From Conexibacter stalactiti (lineage in GTDB: Bacteria; Actinomycetota; Thermoleophilia; Solirubrobacterales; Solirubrobacteraceae), in assembly GCF_035967765.1 (NCBI RefSeq), contig NZ_JAYWIT010000005.1: a stretch of DNA of 64,000 nt. One strand, 5' to 3'. Within the stretch, counting starts at the first letter, position 1, and every line of letters begins with the position of its first letter. Below, piece after piece: positions 1-7,238 of the stretch. The translations under genes and the position numbers were made by a program. The notes below the pieces were generated by a model. It had not been told where the DNA came from. It was given only the letters and a program-made list of their open reading frames with translations, and did no database searches.

Positions 1-1
1 G

Positions 2-289
2 GCGGGGCTGCTCGGCCTGACGCGTCAGGTCGCCGCCGAGGGCGCGTCCTACGGAATCCGCGCCAACGCGGTGCTGCCGGGCTTCATCGACGCGCCGGTC
101 ACGAGTTTCATCCTCGACCAGCCGGGCGCACGCGAGCGGATCGGCGCGCGGCTGCCCTTGGGCCGCGTCGGACGCCCGGCGGACGTCGCCTTCGCCGCGC
201 TCTACTTCGCCTGCGACGAGTCGGCGTGGGTGACCGGCGAGACGCTCACCGTCGACGGTGGCGCGGTCAGCGTGGCGATGCCGCGCTGA
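2..289 (+). CDS. SDR family oxidoreductase, C-terminal part (5' end outside window)
   Basis: The reading frame is open from the left edge to a TGA stop and encodes about 95 residues. It carries the C-terminal signature of classical short-chain dehydrogenases: RANAVLPGFIDAPV (the loop after the catalytic helix), a GRVGRPADVA segment and a final TGETLTVDGGA strand. The Rossmann fold, the catalytic Ser-Tyr-Lys and the start lie outside the window, so cofactor and substrate cannot be told. It points toward the IclR gene and could belong to the same catabolic locus. Confidence 0.85.
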   Translation, partial: AGLLGLTRQVAAEGASYGIRANAVLPGFIDAPVTSFILDQPGARERIGARLPLGRVGRPADVAFAALYFACDESAWVTGETLTVDGGAVSVAMPR

Positions 290-334
290 CCGGTGGCGGC
301 GGGGTCGGCATCGTGCGCGCCGGCCCCGCGCGCA

Positions 335-1147
335 TCAGCCGCGCTTGGCCTCGAGCAGCTCCGCGAAGGCGAGCTGCTCACTGGCGTCACGAGCGGTCGC
401 GAGCAGCGGGTCGACCATAGCGGCGAACGTAGCGCGGCTGTATCGCGTCATCGGCAGCGAGACGCTGAAGGCGCCGATCAGCGCGCCGGAGGGTGATTTG
501 ATCGCGGCGCCGAGCGCCGCGATGTCGGGCTCGCTCTCCTGCACGCTGGTCGCGTAGCCCCTTCTGTCGACGGCCGCGAGTTCGCGCTCGAGCTGACCGC
601 GCGAGGTCACCGATCTGGGCGTGCATGGCGAGACCCGGTCGTCGGGGTAGCGGCGGTGCAGCTCGTCGCGCGAGAGCGTGGCCAGCATCGCCTTGCCGCC
701 CGACGTGCAGTGCGCGGGCCGCACCTCTCCGTTGCGTCGCGTCGTGCGGACCGCGCGTCGGCTCTCGACGCCGTCGACGAACATCACTGACGTCCCGTCG
801 AGCACGAGGAAGTGGATCGTCTCGTCGAGCTCCTGCGCGAGTCGCTCGAGGAACGGCCGCACGATGCGGCGGACGTCCATCCGTTCGACGACGTTGAGGC
901 CGATGCGCATCAAGGCGGGCCCGGCACGGTAGGCGCGCGTCTCGGGATCGTGCACGACGAGGTCGTGGTATTGCAGCATGGCCATCAGCCGCGAGGCGGT
1001 CGACGGCACGACGCCGAGCGCGCGGCTGGCCTCCGAGATGCGGATCGAGTCCTGCTGGCCGACCATCGCCAGCAGCGTCAGGGCGTTGTCGACCGACGCG
1101 ATCGGATGCGACGGGCGGGGATTGGGGTTGGCCGCGGCAGTGCTCAC
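335..1147 (-). CDS. IclR family transcriptional regulator
   Basis: 270 residues, the normal length for IclR proteins, starting at GTG. The N-terminal winged helix-turn-helix (about residues 17-80) reads SVDNALTLLAMV...SEASRALGVVPSTASRLMAML. The C-terminal effector domain has the family signature PAHCTSGGKAMLA and a late SEPDIAALGAAIKSPSG stretch. It is divergent from the gentisate dioxygenase gene, and the spacer holds an inverted repeat over a good promoter. It is therefore the probable substrate-responsive regulator of the aromatic cluster. Effector unknown; a gentisate- or hydroxybenzoate-like ligand is inference. Confidence 0.92.
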   Translation of the reverse strand: MSTAAANPNPRPSHPIASVDNALTLLAMVGQQDSIRISEASRALGVVPSTASRLMAMLQYHDLVVHDPETRAYRAGPALMRIGLNVVERMDVRRIVRPFLERLAQELDETIHFLVLDGTSVMFVDGVESRRAVRTTRRNGEVRPAHCTSGGKAMLATLSRDELHRRYPDDRVSPCTPRSVTSRGQLERELAAVDRRGYATSVQESEPDIAALGAAIKSPSGALIGAFSVSLPMTRYSRATFAAMVDPLLATARDASEQLAFAELLEAKRG

Positions 1148-1213
1148 GGGGTCGCACGATAGCCGGCCGGGCGGCGACGCGCACCTCGATGGTTGTGTGG
1201 ATCAAAGAACGGC

Positions 1214-1257
1214 ATTGCGCGGAGTCGTTGACAGATCTGCGGACCGCGCAATACTGT
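1214..1257 (+). promoter_or_regulatory. Promoter with overlapping inverted repeat for the gentisate cluster
   Basis: A TTGACA -35 box (1228-1233) and a TACTGT -10 box (1252-1257) are separated by 18 bases. Perfect 9-base arms ATTGCGCGG (1214-1222) and CCGCGCAAT (1244-1252) bracket the -35 box, the right arm running into the -10. A regulator bound here would cover the promoter, and the adjacent IclR product is the natural candidate. A further ATTGCGGAG half-site lies at about 1276-1284, just upstream of the dioxygenase start. Confidence 0.6.
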
Positions 1258-1293
1258 TGCCGAAAGCAGACTTCTATTGCGGAGAGAAGAACG

Positions 1294-2334
1294 ATGAATT
1301 CGACGACGCAAGAGGACGCCGCTGACGGCGTCGAGACGCTGGAGGACCTGTACCGGGTGCTCGACGAGCGCGACTACGAGCCGCTCTGGACGATGAAGGG
1401 CGCGCTGACGCCCGAGCCGACGACGGCGATGGTCCCGCGCCTCTGGAGGTACGACGAGGTGCGCAGCCTGATCGAGCGCGCCGGCGGCCTGATCTCGGCC
1501 GAGGACGCCGAGCGCCGCGTGCTGGCGCTGCGCAACCCCGGCACCGCCGAGCACGAGGTCGCGCGCGCGACCGACACGCTGTGGGCCGCGATGCAGATGG
1601 TGCTGCCGGGGGAGGTCGCGCCGGCGCACCGTCACACGCCCGCGGCGCTGCGCTACATCGTCGAGGGCAAAGGCGCCTACACCGCCGTCGACGGCCGTCG
1701 CTGCGAGATGGAGGTCGGCGACTTCGTGATCACGCCGAACTGGACGTGGCACGAGCACGGGCACGAGGGCGAGGGGCCGATGATCTGGCTCGACGGGCTG
1801 GACCTGTCGATCGTGCACGCGATGCACGCCTGCTTCGTCGAGCGTCACGAGGGCCCGATTCCGCAGCAGCCGATGGCGTCGGCGGCACGCCGCGCCGGCA
1901 CGCTGCAGCCGCTGCTGGCCGAGGACCATCCGGCGCCGACGCTCGTCTGGAAGCTGGCCGACGCCGAGCGGGCGCTCGCCGAGCTCGCGGACGCGGAGGG
2001 CAACCCGTTCGACGACCTGATCCTCGAGTACCGCGACCCGGCGACCAACGCCTCCGCCCTGCCGACGATGTCCGCCTACATCCAGCAGCTGCGGCCCGCT
2101 ACCGCGACGCGGTCGCACCGTCACACGGCGAGCACCGTCTACCACGTGATCCGCGGCGAGGGCCGCTCGGTGATCGACGGCAGGGCGTTCGACTGGGCGC
2201 CCGGCGACACGTTTGTCGTGCCGACGTGGGCACTGCACAGCCACGAGACCGCCGACGGCGCGCTGCTCTTCTCCTTCTCCGACGCCCCCGCGCTGCGCGC
2301 GCTCGGCCTGCTGCGCGAGCGCGCCGACGCCTAG
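1294..2334 (+). CDS. Gentisate 1,2-dioxygenase-like bicupin ring-cleavage enzyme
   Basis: 346 residues from an ATG preceded by GGAGAG; the frame stays open upstream but without a better start. It has two cupin folds. The first has the metal ligands AHRH (residues 111-114) and the downstream His in TWHEHGHEG (153). The second repeats the pattern with SHRHTAST and WALHSHETADG. This two-cupin layout and the N-terminal YRVLDERDYEPLW segment fit gentisate 1,2-dioxygenases, Fe(II) enzymes that open gentisate to maleylpyruvate. It is followed closely by FAH-fold hydrolase, FAD monooxygenase and SDR genes, an operon consistent with hydroxybenzoate catabolism. A 1-hydroxy-2-naphthoate or salicylate dioxygenase relative is the main alternative. 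Confidence 0.85.
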   Translation: MNSTTQEDAADGVETLEDLYRVLDERDYEPLWTMKGALTPEPTTAMVPRLWRYDEVRSLIERAGGLISAEDAERRVLALRNPGTAEHEVARATDTLWAAMQMVLPGEVAPAHRHTPAALRYIVEGKGAYTAVDGRRCEMEVGDFVITPNWTWHEHGHEGEGPMIWLDGLDLSIVHAMHACFVERHEGPIPQQPMASAARRAGTLQPLLAEDHPAPTLVWKLADAERALAELADAEGNPFDDLILEYRDPATNASALPTMSAYIQQLRPATATRSHRHTASTVYHVIRGEGRSVIDGRAFDWAPGDTFVVPTWALHSHETADGALLFSFSDAPALRALGLLRERADA

Positions 2335-2372
2335 CCGACCGTCACCCCCCAACCGACCAGCGAGATCACCAC

Positions 2373-3251
2373 ATGCACCTCTACAGCTTCGACGACTTCC
2401 GACTCGGCGCCGGACGCGGCGACGGACGGCTCGCCGAGATCACGGACCTCGTCGACGAGACCGTCGCGCACGATCGCCGGATGGCGACGCTGATCGCCGT
2501 CTGGGACGAGCTGCGACCCGCGGTCGAGTCCGCGATCGCGGCTGGCCCGCAGCTCGACGTCGCGGACGTGACCCTGCGCGCTCCGCTGCCCGCGCCGGGC
2601 ACGCTCGCTGCCGCGCCCGTCAACTACAAGCGCCACCAGGACGAGATGGGCGGCGAGGGCGGCGTCTACGACGGCGAGGTCATCAAGACGATCGAGACCT
2701 ACGCCGGGTTCGTCAAGGCGTCCTCGTCGATCGCGGGGCCCGACGAACGGATCCTGCTGCCGTTCGACGACCGCCGCTTCGACCACGAGGCGGAGATCGG
2801 CGTCGTGATCGGCTCGACCGCGTCGTCGGTGCCACGTGAGCGCGCGATGGACCACGTCTTCGGGTACGTGCCGTTGCTCGACATCACGATGCGCGGCCAG
2901 GAGGACCGCTCCTACCGCAAGAGCTTCGACACGTTCACGCCGATCGGTCCCGCGATCGTGACCGCCGACGAGGTCGCCGACCACGCCGACATCGCGTTCG
3001 AGCTGACTGTCAACGGTGAGCTGCGCCAACGGGCCAACACGTGCGACCTGATCTACGACATCCCGCGCCTGGTCGAGCTGTACTCGACGGCCATGACGCT
3101 GTCGCCCGGCGACCTGATCGCGACCGGCACGCCCGAGGGTGTCGGCGAGATCCGCCCCGGCGACGAGGTCGTGCTCACGATCGACGGCATCGGACAGCTG
3201 ACGATGCAGACCGCCGCGCGCGCGGCGCTGGCCACCGGGCGCGTCGCATGA
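2373..3251 (+). CDS. Fumarylacetoacetate hydrolase (FAH) fold protein, probable acylpyruvate hydrolase
   Basis: 292 residues starting at ATG 38 bases after the dioxygenase stop. The FAH-fold metal site is visible: RFDHEAEIGVVIG provides the E-x-E ligands, GYVPLLDITMR the Asp, and SFDTFTPIGPAIV and ATGTPEGVGEI are standard family blocks. In gentisate pathways such enzymes hydrolyse fumarylpyruvate or maleylpyruvate to pyruvate plus a C4 diacid. Its stop overlaps the start of the next gene (ATGA), so the two are translationally coupled. Which isomer it uses is not clear, because no maleylpyruvate isomerase gene is seen nearby. Confidence 0.85.
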   Translation: MHLYSFDDFRLGAGRGDGRLAEITDLVDETVAHDRRMATLIAVWDELRPAVESAIAAGPQLDVADVTLRAPLPAPGTLAAAPVNYKRHQDEMGGEGGVYDGEVIKTIETYAGFVKASSSIAGPDERILLPFDDRRFDHEAEIGVVIGSTASSVPRERAMDHVFGYVPLLDITMRGQEDRSYRKSFDTFTPIGPAIVTADEVADHADIAFELTVNGELRQRANTCDLIYDIPRLVELYSTAMTLSPGDLIATGTPEGVGEIRPGDEVVLTIDGIGQLTMQTAARAALATGRVA

Positions 3252-4444
3252 GCGCGGTCGCCGACGGCTCGCCGGTGGAGGTCGAGACGCTGATCGCGGG
3301 CGGCGGCGTCGGCGGGCTCACCGCCGCGCTCGCGCTCGCGCGCGCCGGCCGCCCGGTCCGGCTGCTGGAGCGCGCGCTGGAGTTCACCGAGATCGGCTTC
3401 GGCATCCAGCTGGGACCGAACGCCACGCGGGCGCTCGACGGGCTCGGCGTGCTCGACGAGCTGCTGCCGCTCGCCGTCCAGCCGCGTGAGCTGCTCTACA
3501 TGGACGCGCTCTCGGGCGAGCGGATCACCTCGATCGACCTGGGCGACGCGTTCGTCGCCCGCTACGGCCATCCCTACGTCGTCGTCCACCGCAGCGACCT
3601 CCAGCGCAAGCTGCTCGGTGCCTGCGTGCGCGAGCCGCTCGTGACGATCGAGACCGGGCGAGAGCTGGTGGCGTTCGAGGAGGACGCCGACGGCGTCACG
3701 GTCCGCTGCGCGGACGGCGCGTCCTACCGCGCGCAGGCGCTGATCGCCGCCGACGGGCTCAACTCGCGCGTGCGTGGCACGATCGCCAGAGGCGAGCCGC
3801 GCGCCGAGGGGTTCGTCGCCTATCGCGGGACGATCCCGATCGCGGACATGACGCCGCGCGCCGAGGCCGACGCGATGGTGATGTGGGTCGCGCCCGACAC
3901 GCACATGGTCCAGTACAAGGTCCGCGGCGGGGCGCTCTACAACCAGGTCGCCGTCTTCCGCAGCCGCCGCTTCGACGCCGGCGATCCGGACTGGGGTTCG
4001 CCGGAGGAGCTGGACGAGCACTACCAGGCGTTCTGCGAGCCGGTCCGCGTAGCCGCCTCGCAGCTGGGGCGCAAGCACCGCTATCCGATGGCCGACCGCG
4101 ATCCGATCGCGACCTGGACGACCGCGCGCGTCGCGCTGCTGGGCGACGCCGCACATCCGATGCTGCCAGTGCTGGCGCAGGGCGGCTGTCAGGCGATCGA
4201 GGACGGGATCGCCCTGCCCGTTGCGTTCGCCGGCGCAGCCGACGTCCCCGCGGCGCTGTCGGCCTACGAGCGTCGCCGCGCGCCGCGCGCCGGCAGGGTG
4301 CAGTCATCGGCGCGCCGCTTCGCCGAGGTCTGCCACATCGGCGGCGTCGGGGTCGAGCTGCGCAACGCGCTGTTCGGGCAGCACGATCCGCAGGACTACA
4401 CGGTGCTCGACTGGCTCTACGACGACGCGGAGGTGCGCGCATGA
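3248..4444 (+). CDS. FAD-dependent aromatic hydroxylase (3-hydroxybenzoate 6-hydroxylase / salicylate hydroxylase type)
   Basis: 398 residues. Class A flavoprotein monooxygenase with all three family motifs: the dinucleotide-binding GGGVGG (residues 18-23), the DG motif LIAADGLNSRVR (165-176) and the GD motif VALLGDAAHPMLP (295-307). Such enzymes use NAD(P)H and O2 to hydroxylate small aromatic acids. Placed between a gentisate dioxygenase/hydrolase pair and an SDR, the likely job is converting a hydroxybenzoate to gentisate. It overlaps the preceding and following genes by ATGA, so it is a coupled operon member. Exact substrate is inference. Confidence 0.87.
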   Translation: MSAVADGSPVEVETLIAGGGVGGLTAALALARAGRPVRLLERALEFTEIGFGIQLGPNATRALDGLGVLDELLPLAVQPRELLYMDALSGERITSIDLGDAFVARYGHPYVVVHRSDLQRKLLGACVREPLVTIETGRELVAFEEDADGVTVRCADGASYRAQALIAADGLNSRVRGTIARGEPRAEGFVAYRGTIPIADMTPRAEADAMVMWVAPDTHMVQYKVRGGALYNQVAVFRSRRFDAGDPDWGSPEELDEHYQAFCEPVRVAASQLGRKHRYPMADRDPIATWTTARVALLGDAAHPMLPVLAQGGCQAIEDGIALPVAFAGAADVPAALSAYERRRAPRAGRVQSSARRFAEVCHIGGVGVELRNALFGQHDPQDYTVLDWLYDDAEVRA

Positions 4445-5280
4445 GCATCGAGCCCGGAGGACAGGCGGCCGGTGCACGGGCCGGCGTGCTGGACGGACTC
4501 GCCGCGGTCGTCACCGGCGCGGCGCAGGGCATCGGCCTCGGGATCGCCGAGAGCCTCCTGCGGGAAGGCGCGCGCGTCGCGCTGCTCGACCTGCAGGAGG
4601 ACAAGGTCCGAGAGGCAGCCGGCCGGCTGGATCCGTCGGGTGAGCGCACGCTCGGGCTCGCCGCCGACGTGACCCGGCGTGACCAGGTCGAGAGCGCCGT
4701 CGCTGCCGTGACCGAGCGTTTCGGGGCGGTCGACGTGCTCGTCAACAACGCGGGCGGCACGCCGAAGCTCCGGCAGCCGGTCGTCGACATCGAGGCCGTC
4801 GAGGACGAGCTCTGGGACGGCGTCGTCGCGCTCAACCTGACGGCGACGTTCCTCTGTTGCCGAGCCGTCGTGCCCGGCATGCGCAGACGCGGCTTCGGCC
4901 GCATCGTGAACATCTCCTCGGGCCTCGCCCGCGGCGGCTACGGCGGCCACATGCGGACGGTCAGCGCGCGGCTGCCCTACGCGGCCTCGAAAGCGGGCGT
5001 GATCGGGCTGACCGCGCAGCTGGCCAAGGACCTCGCGGCGGATGGCATCTGCGTCAACGCGGTCCTGCCGGGGGTGATTCTGCCGGGGCAGGGGTCGACG
5101 ATGCGCGCGCAGTTCGACGCGATGACCGACGAGGCGCGCGCGACCATGGTCGCGCCGCTGCCGGCCGGACGGCCCGGCGAGCCCGACGAGATCGGCTGGA
5201 TGACGGTCGCGCTCGCCGCGCCCGGCGCCAGCTACGTGTCAGGACAGGCAATCGACGTCGCCGGCGCGGCCGCGTTCTGA
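4441..5280 (+). CDS. SDR family NAD(P)-dependent oxidoreductase
   Basis: 279 residues, classical SDR. It shows TGAAQGIG (25-32) for cofactor binding, VLVNNAGG, the catalytic YAASK (Tyr180, Lys184) and the late INPG-like segment NAVLPGVI. The start overlaps the hydroxylase stop (ATGA). It could oxidise an alcohol or dihydrodiol that feeds the aromatic pathway. Its last 227 bases are antisense to the 3' end of the convergent RibB-like/flavin reductase frame. Confidence 0.88.
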   Translation: MSIEPGGQAAGARAGVLDGLAAVVTGAAQGIGLGIAESLLREGARVALLDLQEDKVREAAGRLDPSGERTLGLAADVTRRDQVESAVAAVTERFGAVDVLVNNAGGTPKLRQPVVDIEAVEDELWDGVVALNLTATFLCCRAVVPGMRRRGFGRIVNISSGLARGGYGGHMRTVSARLPYAASKAGVIGLTAQLAKDLAADGICVNAVLPGVILPGQGSTMRAQFDAMTDEARATMVAPLPAGRPGEPDEIGWMTVALAAPGASYVSGQAIDVAGAAAF

Positions 5281-6406
5281 CCGGGGCCGGGTGGTGCTCG
5301 AGCTGCCAGCCGAGCGTGCGCTGGAAGTAGACGAGCGGGAAACGGTCGTCGAGCTCGATCAACTCGACGTCGCCGATGACGATCGTGTGGTCGTAGCGCT
5401 CGAAGCAGGCGCTGCGCGAGCAGCGCAGGTAGGCCAGCGCACCATCGAGGTGCGGCACGTCACCGTCCCAGCTCCAGTCGAGCGCGGCGAACTTGTCGTC
5501 GGACTTGCCGGCCAGCACGCCGGCGACGTTCATCTGCTCGTGGCCGAGCAGGTGGATGCCGAAGCCCGCAGCGCCGACGAGCGGGTCGTGCGTGCGCGAG
5601 CTGTGAGCGGCGGAGACGAGCATCGAGGGCGGCGCGTCGCTGTAGGAGCTCAGCGACGTGGCGAGCATGCCGCGCGGCGCGCCGGCGGCGTCCTTGACGG
5701 TGATGGCGGCGACGCCCGCCACGAGCGCGCTCATCGCCGAGCGGAACACGTCGACGTCCACGGTCGAGACCTCGGGCAGCCCTCGCCGATGCGCGCGCAC
5801 GGCGCGTGCCGAGATCGCGATCAGGCCGGCGTAGGAGGGATGTGCGCCGAGCGCGTCCGGCATGACAGCCTCACCGTGGTCGTCGAGCAGCTCGCACGTC
5901 GCGATCACCGGCTCGACGCCGCCGATCGCCGCGAGGTCGACGCACGCCTCGGTGATCCCGACACGGGTCAGCGTGCCGCGTCTTGCAGCGCGCACGGGGA
6001 GAATGTGGCCGGGCGCGCCGAGCCTGCCGTCGGGCGCGGTCGCGCGCAGCGCCTGGACCGTGATCGCGCGGTCAGCGGCGCTGATGCCGGTGGTCGTGCC
6101 CTGCAGCGCGTCGACCGTCACCGTGTAGTCGGGCAAGCGCGCGCCGGGCGCGGCGCCGAGCGAGCGCAGGCCGAGCGCGTCGGCGCGCTCGGGCGCCAGC
6201 GCGACCGCGACGACGCCGCGCGCGTTGCGCGCGAAGTCCGCGATCGTGTCGGCGTCGACCGCGCGCGCCGCGATCGCGATGATGCAGAGGCGATCGTCGT
6301 GGACGACGATCGCCTCGCCGGCTCGCAGCGCCTGTGCGGCGCGCACGACGGTGTCGTCGGTCGTGCTCTGCGCGCGTGCGCCCGGGTGTGGGACGGGGTC
6401 ACTCAT
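5054..6406 (-). CDS. RibB-like domain fused to flavin reductase
   Basis: 450 residues from an ATG with GGAG upstream; the start overlaps the eutC stop by 8 bases. Residues about 18-208 resemble 3,4-dihydroxy-2-butanone 4-phosphate synthase (RibB), with GTTTGISAADRA (103-113) and APGHILPVRA (131-140). However, the acidic catalytic loop expected after about residue 35 (EDRENEGD in E. coli RibB) is replaced by HDDRLCIIAIAA. The metal-binding His of GHTEA is Ile (GITEA, 150-154). Residues about 217-372 are a flavin reductase domain (FRSAMSALVAGVAAIT, ATSLSSYSDAPPSMLV). The frame then runs about 75 Arg-rich codons antisense into the SDR gene, so the true C-terminus may be shorter or frameshifted. 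It probably supplies reduced flavin to a monooxygenase, perhaps the luciferase-like enzyme 9 kb away (inference). Confidence 0.8.
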   Translation of the reverse strand: MSDPVPHPGARAQSTTDDTVVRAAQALRAGEAIVVHDDRLCIIAIAARAVDADTIADFARNARGVVAVALAPERADALGLRSLGAAPGARLPDYTVTVDALQGTTTGISAADRAITVQALRATAPDGRLGAPGHILPVRAARRGTLTRVGITEACVDLAAIGGVEPVIATCELLDDHGEAVMPDALGAHPSYAGLIAISARAVRAHRRGLPEVSTVDVDVFRSAMSALVAGVAAITVKDAAGAPRGMLATSLSSYSDAPPSMLVSAAHSSRTHDPLVGAAGFGIHLLGHEQMNVAGVLAGKSDDKFAALDWSWDGDVPHLDGALAYLRCSRSACFERYDHTIVIGDVELIELDDRFPLVYFQRTLGWQLEHHPAPVRTRPRRRRRLPVLTRSWRRARRARPSSSRSRRARRAVRPAAARPWSRAPRRSSRRTARASSTPAPAESPPAGPR

Positions 6407-7238
6407 GCGGCTCTCCAATTCTGACCTGCGAAACATCATTTCTTCCTGAAGACTGAGTATCGGGCAGGCGGGAGGGCTGGTCAAGCCGTCGCACCGGCGG
6501 CGGTGCGATCGCCGGCTCCTTGACGGCGTGTCCGCCGACGCCCGCGTCGACGAGCGCCGCGGCGAGCCGCACGATGCGGTCGGCGGCCTGCGCCGGGGGC
6601 GTCCCGCCGGCGTGGATGTTCGAGATCAGGTTGCGGTCGGCGTCGGTGTGGCCGGGGCGCGGGCGCAGCGCGAGGTAGGCCGACAGGCTCTCGGCGGTCG
6701 TCAGCCCGGGGCGCTCGCCGATCAGCAGCACGACGACGCGCGGCCGCAGCAGGTCGCCGATCTCGTTGAGCACGCCGACGCGCGCGAACCGGACGGCAAA
6801 GGGCTGCCCGACACTCCACCCGTGCCTGCGCGCCCGCGCCGTCAGCTCGGGCAGCAGGGTCGGGACCTGGGCGTGGACGGCCGTGGCCGACAGGCCGTCG
6901 CCGACGACGAGCTGCAGGTCGGCGCCGGCCGGGCAGCGGTCGCGCAGCACGGCGCGGTCGGCCTCGGCGAGCTGGCGCCCGAGGTCGGGCCGAAGGAGGT
7001 GCTGCTCGTGCGACGTCGCCTGGGAGGCGACGGCGAACAGACCGACCTCGGCCGCGAGTGCGCCGAGTGCGCCGCCTTCGAGGTCCAGCGGGGCGCGCAC
7101 GGCGTCGCGCGCCGCGGCGTGGTCAGCGCGCAGTCGGAGGTAGCTCTCCGTCGTGGCGCCGCCGGCGACGCCGCCCTCGAAGACCCGTGCCGGCGTCGCG
7201 GCGCGCACGCGTCGTACCAGTTCGTCGCGGCCGCTCAC
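6399..7238 (-). CDS. eutC: Ethanolamine ammonia-lyase small subunit
   Basis: 279 residues from a GTG that overlaps the eutB stop (GTGA). Family blocks seen: ATTESYLRLRADHAAARDAV near the N-terminus, the cobalamin-contacting VVGDGLSATAVHAQ, VVLLIGERPGLTTAESLSAY and NLISNIHAGGTPP. With EutB it forms the adenosylcobalamin-dependent lyase that turns ethanolamine into acetaldehyde and ammonia. No eutA reactivase or microcompartment shell gene is present in the window. The 3' end overlaps the flavin reductase fusion, so the three genes are one operon. Confidence 0.93.
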   Translation of the reverse strand: MSGRDELVRRVRAATPARVFEGGVAGGATTESYLRLRADHAAARDAVRAPLDLEGGALGALAAEVGLFAVASQATSHEQHLLRPDLGRQLAEADRAVLRDRCPAGADLQLVVGDGLSATAVHAQVPTLLPELTARARRHGWSVGQPFAVRFARVGVLNEIGDLLRPRVVVLLIGERPGLTTAESLSAYLALRPRPGHTDADRNLISNIHAGGTPPAQAADRIVRLAAALVDAGVGGHAVKEPAIAPPPVRRLDQPSRLPDTQSSGRNDVSQVRIGEPHE

